A DNA stretch of 64,000 bases, from assembly GCA_043820985.1 (NCBI GenBank), contig JBDRDH010000213.1:1-64000 (forward strand), read 5' to 3'. The notes below the pieces were generated by a model. It was not told the DNA's origin. It worked only from the letters and a program-made list of their open reading frames with translations, and did not search any database. The position numbers and the translations under genes were made by a program. Positions 17,191 to 24,736 of the stretch are shown here, piece after piece (the first letter of the stretch is position 1; each line of letters starts with the position of its first letter). This DNA is from JAAYXS01 sp043820985. GTDB lineage: Bacteria > Planctomycetota > Phycisphaerae > UBA1845 > Fen-1342.

Positions 17191-17227
17191 CCACCACAGA
17201 GTACACAGAGACCACAGAGAAGAGCAG
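17191..17227 (+). repeat. CACAGAG tandem-like repeat
   Basis: Directly after the DoxX stop, imperfect direct repeats of CACAGAG occur three times (CCACAGAGTACACAGAGACC and onward). This purine-rich motif is common as an intergenic filler in planctomycete and related metagenomic contigs. It is non-coding, with no obvious secondary structure. It marks the left end of the repeat-filled 334-base gap. Confidence 0.5.
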
Positions 17228-17269
17228 ATAGGTACTTACAGCAAGACGCGTCTTACGCCGTTTACGCCT

Positions 17270-17374
17270 GGTGCGAGAATCCTTTCTCGCACCCACATTC
17301 GCGGGAATCCTCTCCCGCGAGCGGGGCAGGATGGGAATCCTGCCTCGTCGGGGCCGAGATGGGAATCTCGGCCC
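17270..17374 (+). repeat. Array of four adjacent hairpins with different stems and GGGAATC-like centres
   Basis: Four hairpins follow one another. (1) 17270-17293: GGTGCGAGAA / TTCTCGCACC, a perfect 10-bp stem, loop TCCT. (2) 17299-17320: TCGCGGGA / TCCCGCGA, 8 bp, loop ATCCTC. (3) 17325-17344: GGCAGGAT / ATCCTGCC, 8 bp, loop GGGA. (4) 17351-17374: GGGCCGAGAT / ATCTCGGCCC, 10 bp, loop GGGA. Each centre contains GAATCC or GGGAATC although the stems differ completely, so pairing is kept while sequence is not. The array ends 149 bases before the carboxypeptidase gene. It might be a structured leader, a terminator cluster or a nest of REP-like elements. The remaining bases to 17523 show no other feature. 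Confidence 0.8.
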
Positions 17375-17523
17375 AGCGGTATGAGATTTCATTCGGCTGG
17401 CCGCCTTAAGCAGTTATACTGGAACTGGAATATAACTCGTTGAGATACGTGGATTGAAGCCCGCGGCTCGGGAGTGAGCTACCTGGCCGAATCAAGGGCA
17501 TTGTTTAGCTGAGGGTAAGAATT

Positions 17524-18963
17524 ATGTTACGTACTAACGCGTTCTGTGCTGGTCTGCTGGTGATTGGTATCGGCCTTGGTTTTAGCCACCCGGTCCTGGC
17601 CCAGCCAAGCGGCTACGAGGGTTACCAGGTGGTGCGGATTGCTGTTACCAATGAGGCGGATCTGTACACCGTGCATGATCTCGCCGCACTGGGTGACGAT
17701 TTCCAGGTCTGGTCGGAGGTCATCCGCATCGGCCCGATCGACGCGCGCATCGCGCCGGCGGCACAGCCGTATCTAGCCATCAGCGGCTTGCGTTACGACG
17801 TGATCGTCGATGATCTACAAAAATACCTGGACGCGCGTTTTGGCGGAACGCGGGTACGCGGCTTCTTTGACTCGCTACGCACGTACAATGAACACGTGCA
17901 GTATATGAACGATCTGGTCGCCACATATCCCGACCTGGCGGAGATGGTCCAGGTCGGCACGTCGGTTGAGGGACGGGCGCTGTGGGCTCTGCGTATCAGT
18001 GGACCCGGCGACGTGAAACCCGCCGTGCTCTACCACGGTGCCGAGCATGGCAACGAAGCAGCGGGCTCGTCGGTTGTGGCCTACGTCGCCAACTACCTGC
18101 TGTCACATTACAGCCCAGGCTCGATCCCCAGCACTACAGATCTGGTCGACAATGTGGAGTGGTATCTGCTGCCGATCATGAATCCGGATGGCTATGTCGA
18201 TTACAGCCGCTGGAACGCGAACGGCGTAGATTTGAACCGCAACTGGGACGGTCCCGGCAGCGGCGAGAGTCCCTGGGGCGGCCCGTACCCGTTCTCCGAG
18301 CCCGAGACGACCGCCATCAGGGACTTCCTGATCGCGCATCCCACCGTGCGGGTGCACGTCGACCTGCACGGCTACGTGCCCTGGATCATGTGGGTCTGGG
18401 GGCACATTCCCGATCATTGCCCCGAGCATGACCGGTATATGGCGGTAGGGGCAGAGTTCCGCGATCTGATCGCCGCGGCAGGGGGCGGGACGTACGATAT
18501 CGGCTCGATCTACGATGTGGCCTATTTCGTATCCGGCTGTTCGACGAATTATTCGTATGCCGAGTTGGGCTTGTGGGCCTTCGGTATCGAAGTCGTTGAT
18601 GATGACATGCCGGACATCTGCCAGGAGTTTTTGCAGAGCATGCTGTATCTCGGGCAGTGGATTCGGGAGATCGACTGCAACGGTAACGGCGTCGACGACT
18701 GGGACGACATCGCCGACGGAACCAGCTTGGACGTTAACGACAACGGCATCCCTGACGAGTGCGAGCTGACAGCGGGCGACATGAACTGTGACGGGGCCGT
18801 GAACTCCTACGACATCGACGGCTTCATCTGCGCCCTGAGCCCGCAGTGCGATTACGAAGGACTGTACCCGGACTGTGACCGCATGCTGGCCGACTGCAAC
18901 GGCGACGGCGACGTGAATTCCTACGACATTGATGGTTTCATTGCCCTGGTGGGCGGCGGCTGA
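17524..18963 (+). CDS. Secreted zinc carboxypeptidase (peptidase M14) with C-terminal dockerin-like repeats
   Basis: A 479-residue protein with a signal peptide ending near VLAQ and a propeptide-like region to about 110. The M14 core has HGAEHGNE (zinc ligands His and Glu), LLPIMNPDGYVDY, GVDLNRNWD (substrate-binding Asn-Arg), VDLHGY (third zinc ligand) and the catalytic glutamate in FGIEVVDD. The core ends near residue 380. The C-terminus carries a DCNGNGVDDWDDIADG calcium-binding loop, then two dockerin/EF-hand-like repeats, NCDGAVNSYDIDGFI and CNGDGDVNSYDIDGFI, ending in VGGG. In Phycisphaerae such tails occur on many secreted proteins and presumably serve attachment or export. It should release C-terminal amino acids from peptides outside the cell. 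Confidence 0.92.
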   Translation: MLRTNAFCAGLLVIGIGLGFSHPVLAQPSGYEGYQVVRIAVTNEADLYTVHDLAALGDDFQVWSEVIRIGPIDARIAPAAQPYLAISGLRYDVIVDDLQKYLDARFGGTRVRGFFDSLRTYNEHVQYMNDLVATYPDLAEMVQVGTSVEGRALWALRISGPGDVKPAVLYHGAEHGNEAAGSSVVAYVANYLLSHYSPGSIPSTTDLVDNVEWYLLPIMNPDGYVDYSRWNANGVDLNRNWDGPGSGESPWGGPYPFSEPETTAIRDFLIAHPTVRVHVDLHGYVPWIMWVWGHIPDHCPEHDRYMAVGAEFRDLIAAAGGGTYDIGSIYDVAYFVSGCSTNYSYAELGLWAFGIEVVDDDMPDICQEFLQSMLYLGQWIREIDCNGNGVDDWDDIADGTSLDVNDNGIPDECELTAGDMNCDGAVNSYDIDGFICALSPQCDYEGLYPDCDRMLADCNGDGDVNSYDIDGFIALVGGG

Positions 18964-19028
18964 TCCGGCGCGCCGTCGGGGATGAATGATGAGAGCGTGC
19001 GAGACACCTTGACAACGGAGGGATTGCG

Positions 19029-19682
19029 ATGAAACGGCATATCGTCACGCTGGTATGCGGCTGCGCCACGGCGGGCCTGCTGGCTGTGGGGACCGCCCCG
19101 GCGCAGGACGGCCACGGCTCGATCGTCGGCTAAGGCTCGCAGGTTGTTGGTGGCGATCTCAGCAGAGATATCATCGCGATTGCGGGAGGCGAGTGGCACG
19201 GCCTTGGATTGAAGGCTGACGGTTCGATTGTGGCGTGGGGAGGAAACGTCGACGGCCAATGCGACGTGCCGGCACCGAACACGGACTTTGTGGCCGTCGC
19301 GGGAGGCGGGTACCACAGTCTGGGCCTTAGGACCGACGGCTCGATCGTGGCGTGGGGCGCCGGCCAGCCCGGCTGGTCCGGCTACCCGCACCACGGCCAA
19401 TGCGACGTGCCGGAGCCGAACGTGGGTTTCGTGGCACTCGTTGCGGGCGCCCACCACAGCCTCGGCGTCAAGGGCTATCCCCACGGCGACATGAACTGTG
19501 ACGCCGCGATCGATGTGTACGACATTGACGGCTTCATCCTGGCCGTGTCCAGCTACCCGGAGTTCGAGGCATACTACGAGCAATACCCCGACTGCGAACC
19601 CACCGGGGCCGACTGCAACGCCGACGGCATCGTGAACGCGTACGATATCGATCCGTTCATCGCCCTGGTCGGCGGGGGATAA
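19029..19682 (+). pseudogene. Secreted RCC1-like repeat protein with dockerin-like tail, interrupted by an in-frame TAA
   Basis: ATG 19029 starts a signal peptide (MKRHIVTLVCGC, then AGLLAVGTAPAQ), and the frame stops at TAA 19131-19133 after GHGSIVG. The same frame then runs open to 19682, with three RCC1-like units whose landmarks are LGLKADGSIVAWGGN, FVAVAGGGYHSLGL and DGQCDVPAPN. Two dockerin-like repeats follow (DMNCDAAIDVYDIDGFI and CNADGIVNAYDIDPFI), ending in VGGG exactly as in the carboxypeptidase upstream. The frame is unbroken apart from one codon, so the stop is recent, a sequencing error, or read through. An internal start near 19209 would lack a signal peptide. Ligand unknown. 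Confidence 0.75.
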
Positions 19683-19735
19683 TTCGCGGCGTTTGTTAGC
19701 TATCGGGTGTGTGACGCTATCGGCGGGGCTGATCA

Positions 19736-19811
19736 GAGCCCCAAGCGCCAGCGCGGGGTCTTCGTGGACAGACAGTTGGTCTTCGGACCCGCTCGCTTGC
19801 GCTCGGGGCTC
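19736..19811. repeat. GAGCCCCAAGCGC-type inverted-repeat element (long copy)
   Basis: The left arm GAGCCCCAAGCGCCAGCG (19736 onward) and the right arm ending GCGCTCGGGGCTC (to 19811) are complementary over about 20 of 25 positions around a TCTTC...TCTTCGG centre. It is a longer relative of the element at 14456-14509. It occupies the middle of the gap 19683-20004 between the RCC1-like gene and metK. The rest of that gap holds only the metK ribosome-binding site (AAGGAG at 19992); I saw no SAM riboswitch. Confidence 0.65.
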
Positions 19812-20004
19812 GGATCATGTGCCCGACGCGGGCAATATCACGCTCCACTTCGCTGATTCGCGAGTCGCCGATAGTGTCAGGGACCCTTAGCTATCCGCTA
19901 TTATCGACCGTGGTTGTTGCCGGAGCGGGGAGAAGCTAAACTACCGTGTTACAATAGAATAGTGAGATCTATTCATCAGCAGGCTTGTTAGGAAGGAGCC
20001 CACG

Positions 20005-21174
20005 TTGCAGAATTCAGCCAATCCGCATCGCCATTTGTTCACCTCCGAATCGGTCAGCATGGGGCATCCAGATAAAGTCGCGGACCAGATTTCCGACGCC
20101 GTGCTGGACGCCATGCTGGCGGAGGATAAATACTCGCGAGTGGCGTGCGAGACCCTGGTTTCGACCGGTATGGTAGTCGTCGCCGGCGAAGTGACGACCA
20201 AGGCGTACGTCGAGATCCCCGATATCGTCCGCCAGACCATCAAGGACATCGGCTATACGTCGGGTGACATGGCCTTTGATTATGAATCGTGCTGCGTCCT
20301 GACCTCCATCAAACGGCAATCGCCCGATATCGCCATGGGTGTTGACCGCGAGGGCGCCGGCGACCAGGGCATGATGTTCGGTTTTGCCTGCCGCGAGACG
20401 CCGGAACTGATGCCGCTGCCGATTCATTTGGCCCACCGTCTGGTTGAACAGCAAGTGCACGTTCGGCGTGAAAACCTGATCGCCGGTCTGCGTCCGGACG
20501 CCAAATCGCAGGTCACGGTCGAGTATGAAGGCCTGACGCCCGTGCGGGTCGATACAATCGTGCTCGCCACGCAGCACGACAAGTCCTGGAACGAACGCCA
20601 GGACGATCTCAAGCGCGAGGTTACCAACGAGATCCTGCGGCCCGTCCTCGGCGAATGGTGGCACGACGACATTACCATCCACGTCAACCCCACCGGGCGC
20701 TTCGAGATCGGCGGCCCGGCGGGTGATTGCGGCCTGACCGGACGCAAGATCATCGTGGATACCTACGGCGGTCGCGGGCGGCATGGCGGCGGGGCTTTTT
20801 CGGGCAAGGATCCGACCAAAGTCGACCGGTCGGCGACCTACATGGCGCGCTATATCGCCAAGAACATCGTCGCGGCCGAGTTGGCGGAGATCTGCGAAGT
20901 ACAACTTGCGTACGCGATCGGCGTGGCCGAGCCCGTCAGTGTGTTGGTCAGCACCGAGGGCACCGGCAAAGCCAGCGAGGAGATCCTGAGCGAACTGGTC
21001 CGTGAGATTTTCCCGCTGACGCCCCGCGCCATTATTGATCATTTGGATCTCAGGCGTCCGATTTACACCGAGACCGCTCGTAATGGTCACTTCGGCCGGC
21101 CCTTGCCGAACTTCACGTGGGAAAAGTGTGACAAGGTCAAAGCTCTGAAGAAAGCGGCGCTCGCCACCGCTTGA
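20005..21174 (+). CDS. metK: S-adenosylmethionine synthetase
   Basis: A 389-residue protein matching MetK throughout. FTSESVSMGHPDKVADQISD forms the ATP/metal site, GVDREGAGDQGMMFG is the characteristic GAGDQG loop, and GGAFSGKDPTKVDRSATYM contains the P-loop-like phosphate site. The C-terminus has RNGHFGRPLPNFTWE. It makes S-adenosylmethionine from methionine and ATP in the cytoplasm. The start is TTG 20005 with AAGGAG about 8 bases upstream; no ATG is better placed. It stands alone, followed after about 95 bases by prfB. SAM produced here would feed the methyltransferases and radical SAM enzyme elsewhere in the window. Confidence 0.96.
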   Translation: MQNSANPHRHLFTSESVSMGHPDKVADQISDAVLDAMLAEDKYSRVACETLVSTGMVVVAGEVTTKAYVEIPDIVRQTIKDIGYTSGDMAFDYESCCVLTSIKRQSPDIAMGVDREGAGDQGMMFGFACRETPELMPLPIHLAHRLVEQQVHVRRENLIAGLRPDAKSQVTVEYEGLTPVRVDTIVLATQHDKSWNERQDDLKREVTNEILRPVLGEWWHDDITIHVNPTGRFEIGGPAGDCGLTGRKIIVDTYGGRGRHGGGAFSGKDPTKVDRSATYMARYIAKNIVAAELAEICEVQLAYAIGVAEPVSVLVSTEGTGKASEEILSELVREIFPLTPRAIIDHLDLRRPIYTETARNGHFGRPLPNFTWEKCDKVKALKKAALATA

Positions 21175-21269
21175 AACTTCAGCGGATACACCGATAGAAA
21201 AGGCAGGCGGGTAGGGCGCGAGAGTCCAGGCCGACCATCGGCGTTGTGCCGCGGTCTTGAGGATGTAAG

Positions 21270-22392
21270 ATGGTAGAATTGCAGTACGAAGATCCGAGTG
21301 CCACACTCACTGAACTCACCGCCCGAATCCATGCGATTCGGGACTCCCTTTGACCTGCCGACCAAGTCCGCCCGCATCGCTGTACTGGCCGCGCGCATGG
21401 AGAAGCCCGGCTTCTGGGACAACCAGGAGGCGGCCCAGGTGGTTGTGCGGGAGCTTAAGGAAGTGCGCGCGCAGGTCGAGCCGATCCAGACCTTGATCTC
21501 CCGATCCGCCGACGCCGCCATACTGCTCGAACTGGCTGAAGAACAGGCCGATGATGATTCGCGCGCCGAGGTACAGCGCGAACTGATCGAACTCGCCCGG
21601 CGAACCGACCAGGTCGAGTTGCTCACGCTGCTGTCGGGCGAGAACGACCAACGATCTTGTTTCCTGAGTATTCAAGCGGGCGCGGGTGGGGCCGATTCGT
21701 GCGACTTCGCGGCCATGCTCCTGCGCATGTACCTGATGTATTTCGAGCGCAACAAATATAAGGTTACCGAAGTTGATCGGAATCCCGGGGATGAAGCCGG
21801 CCTCCAGTCGGTTACGGTCCGCGTCGAGGGGCCATACGCCTACGGCTACCTGTCATGCGAGGCCGGCGTGCATCGGCTGGTGCGCATCAGCCCGTTCAAT
21901 TTCCAGGGTAAGCGCCAGACGTCCTTCGTGGGCGTGGACGTCTTGCCGGAATTCGAGGATGCCAATATCGAGCTGGCCGGGGCCGATCTGGATATTGAGT
22001 TCTACTGTCGGGCGTCCGGGGCCGGCGGGCAGAACGTCAACAAGGTCGCCACGGCGGTACGCGTGCGCCACAAACCGAGTGGCATCGTGGTCGAGTGCGT
22101 CAACGAGCGCAGCCAGGTGCAGAACAAGCGCGTGGCGCTCAGCATCCTGAAGTCGAAGCTCGAACAGCTTGAGCAGGCCAAGCGCGACGCGGAACTGGCC
22201 AAGCTATACAGCGACAAGGGCGAAATCGCCTGGGGTAACCAGATCCGCAGCTACGTGCTGCACGGCTCGACTATTCATGTCAAGGATCACCGTACCGGCT
22301 TGGCGGTCGGCGACGTTCAACGCGTGCTCGACGGCGACCTGCAACCTTACCTGGACGCGCGTCTGCGGCAAAAGCTCAAAGCCGAGAAGTAG
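21270..22392 (+). CDS. prfB: Peptide chain release factor 2, with programmed +1 frameshift
   Basis: Translation starts at ATG 21270 (GAGGA upstream) and runs 27 codons to CTT 21348-21350, followed by TGA 21351-21353 and then C. The classical CTTTGAC slip site shifts the ribosome +1, and reading resumes at GAC 21352 through LPTKSARIAVLAARM to the stop at 22392, giving about 373 residues. A weak Shine-Dalgarno-like CGGGA lies 4 bases before the slip codon. RF2 features are visible: the codon-recognition SPF motif (in RLVRISPFNFQ) and the catalytic GGQ (CRASGAGGQNVNK). RF2 reads UAA and UGA, so the shift gives negative autoregulation. The upstream ATG frame is needed for full length. Confidence 0.95.
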
Positions 22393-22491
22393 CCACCGCC
22401 GGGTGACTGCCATACCATGCACTCTGAATCCGACGCCGCGTTACCGCTGGCCGAGGCTCATCTTCGTCGTTCAGATATGGGAGACTTAAGT

Positions 22492-24711
22492 ATGCGCATC
22501 ATGACTACTATGTTCCTGTTAGCGTTCGTCGCCATTCCATCGTCAGGCTGCGCCGCCTCAAAGATTATCTCGACGCAAACGCTCTTGACGGACATGACTG
22601 ACCTGGCCAACTTGGCCGAGTTTCCTGACCCGCCGTACACCTGCCGGCAGTTCTCGAGCTATGACCGCAAGTCCGTCTCGCCGGAGGAGGACTGGTTTGC
22701 GAACGCCGACTGCGGCCAGTACCTGCGCACGGAGGAGCGGGACGGGCGCACCGAGTACGTCATGATGGACGCCGACGGCCCCGGCGCAATCGTGCGTATC
22801 TGGTCGGCGAACCCGAAGGGCACGCTGCGCATCTACCTTGATCACAACGATACGCCGGTGCTGGAAGCGCCGATGACTGAGTTGCTGGGCGGCGAGTATC
22901 CGGGCATCCCCGAACCACTCGCCGGCGAGCGCAGCCGCGGTTGGAACCTCTACTTTCCGATTCCTTACGCCAGGCACTGCAAAGTGACCAGCGACGAGGG
23001 TGGGTTCTACTATCACGTCAACTATCGCACGTATCCAGGGTGGGCGAAGGTGGCCAGTTTCAATCCGGCAGACCTGGAGTCACTGGCGGGCGAGATCGGC
23101 GATGCGGCTTCCTGGATGGCCTCGCCGCGCCGAGGTGGCGTGACCAATCCCACTCTTCTCAACGACGAGATTCTGGAGATGCGCATGGGACAGGTGGACA
23201 GCGCGCCGGGCGCCCGACCCAAGGCGTTTGTGCCCACGAACCGACCGTTTGCCCTCAAACCGGGAGAGATTTACTACCCGTGGAAGGCGCGATGCGCTGT
23301 ACCCGCAGCGATCATCGGCGTGCGCGCGAGGGTCGAGGCGGCTGACATGGAGCAGGCGCTGCGGCAACTCATGCTCGTTATGGAGTTTGACGGCGAACAG
23401 ACTGTGTGCTGCCCGCTCGGCGACTTTTTCGGCGCGACACCGGGTGTCAACCCGTATGAGTCCCTCCCGCTCGGTCTCACAGCACCCGGGCAGGCGATTG
23501 ACCTCGTGGAGGAGATAGTGGCCGCATACGTGAGGTCGGTGAAGGCCAGCGGGTGGCCGTGGACGGACGAGGATTCTGGCACGCTATTGAAGACCCTCCG
23601 GGAGAAGGAAGACAGCCCCAGGACGCGCGTCACCAAAGGCGGCGAAATGTGGTCTCACTGGATCATGCCGTTTCGGAAGTCAGCACGCGTAGAGGTTCAT
23701 AACCTGGGCGGCGTGCCGGTGAATGTAAAGCTGGAGATCGCGACCGATAGTTATCGTTGGACACGCCGCTCCATGCACTTTCACGCCCAGTGGCGCAGTG
23801 AGTTCGACGTGCCGACACGCCCGATGCAGGACTGGAACTACGTGGATATCAAGGGCCGGGGCGTGTTCGTCGGGGCGGCGTTCGCGATCGCCAATCCGGT
23901 CAAGACCTGGTGGGGCGAAGGCGATGAAAAGATCTACGTGGACGGCGAGACGTTTCCCAGCCACTTCGGCACCGGTACGGAGGACTACTACGGCTACGCC
24001 TGGTGCTGCAACGAGCCGTTCATGCACGCCTACCACGGCCAGCCGCGTTGCGACGGACCGGGCAACTACGGCCACACGTCGGTCTACCGCTGGCACATCC
24101 TCGACCGTATCCCGTTCCAAAAGAGCTTCCGGTTCGACATGGAGCTGTGGCACTGGCACGACAAGGTGCGCGTGCCGCAGATGTCGGTCGTCACCTACTG
24201 GTACGCCCGACCCGGTGCGACGAGCAACCGCGAGCCGATCGAGCGGGACGACCTGCGCGTGGTGGAGCTGCCGCCGTACGTCGTACCGCGCGTCGCCGGT
24301 GCCTTGGAAGGCGAGGAAATGCGGATCGTCGCGGGTCCCGGCACACCCGAACCGCAGGGCATCGACAAATGCAGCAATGAAGCCCACATGTGGTGGCGTG
24401 ATGCCCAGCCAGGCCAGCAACTGGTCCTGGCGTTCACGCCCGAGAAAGAAGGAAAACAGCACGTCTACGCCCGTTTTGTCAAAGCGGTCGACTATGGCCT
24501 CGTGCAACTGGCGATTAACGGCAAAAACGCCGGCGAACCACGAGATTTTTACAATGATGGCGTAATCGTCTCGGAAGAATTGTTGTTGGGTGATTTCGAC
24601 TTGCGTGCTGGCGAAAACCAAATCAGCGTGCAAATAGTTGGCGCCCACGAAAAGGCGGTTAAGAAGTACATGTTTGGCCTGGACTATCTGCGGCTTGAGC
24701 CGGCACCGTAA
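22492..24711 (+). CDS. GH172 (DUF2961) family glycoside hydrolase, exported lipoprotein
   Basis: The start at ATG 22492 has GGGAG about 9 bases upstream and yields 739 residues beginning with a lipoprotein-type signal peptide (MRIMTTMFLLAFVAIPSSGC, cysteine at 20). DUF2961 hallmarks follow: DADGPGAIVRIWSANPKG, GWNLYFPIPYARHCKV, and the family signature FGTGTEDYYGYAW near residue 500. The GH172 family includes difructose-anhydride synthases and D-arabinofuranosidases, which form beta-jelly-roll trimers or hexamers. The C-terminal ~120 residues look like a separate beta-sandwich (KQHVYARFVKAVDYG), possibly carbohydrate-binding. It precedes a secreted phosphoesterase by 25 bases, probably in one operon. 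Substrate not predictable. Confidence 0.88.
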   Translation: MRIMTTMFLLAFVAIPSSGCAASKIISTQTLLTDMTDLANLAEFPDPPYTCRQFSSYDRKSVSPEEDWFANADCGQYLRTEERDGRTEYVMMDADGPGAIVRIWSANPKGTLRIYLDHNDTPVLEAPMTELLGGEYPGIPEPLAGERSRGWNLYFPIPYARHCKVTSDEGGFYYHVNYRTYPGWAKVASFNPADLESLAGEIGDAASWMASPRRGGVTNPTLLNDEILEMRMGQVDSAPGARPKAFVPTNRPFALKPGEIYYPWKARCAVPAAIIGVRARVEAADMEQALRQLMLVMEFDGEQTVCCPLGDFFGATPGVNPYESLPLGLTAPGQAIDLVEEIVAAYVRSVKASGWPWTDEDSGTLLKTLREKEDSPRTRVTKGGEMWSHWIMPFRKSARVEVHNLGGVPVNVKLEIATDSYRWTRRSMHFHAQWRSEFDVPTRPMQDWNYVDIKGRGVFVGAAFAIANPVKTWWGEGDEKIYVDGETFPSHFGTGTEDYYGYAWCCNEPFMHAYHGQPRCDGPGNYGHTSVYRWHILDRIPFQKSFRFDMELWHWHDKVRVPQMSVVTYWYARPGATSNREPIERDDLRVVELPPYVVPRVAGALEGEEMRIVAGPGTPEPQGIDKCSNEAHMWWRDAQPGQQLVLAFTPEKEGKQHVYARFVKAVDYGLVQLAINGKNAGEPRDFYNDGVIVSEELLLGDFDLRAGENQISVQIVGAHEKAVKKYMFGLDYLRLEPAP

Positions 24712-24736
24712 GCGTCTACTCACAGGAATTGGACAT

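Noticed and set aside
17524..18963. A cellulosome scaffold association based on the dockerin-like tail
   Set aside because: No cohesin domain was seen in the window, and similar tails occur on many unrelated planctomycete secreted proteins, so cellulosome membership cannot be claimed.
19812..20004. A SAM riboswitch ahead of metK
   Set aside because: No SAM-I-like four-way junction or terminator/antiterminator pair was visible; only a ribosome-binding site and repeat sequence are present.
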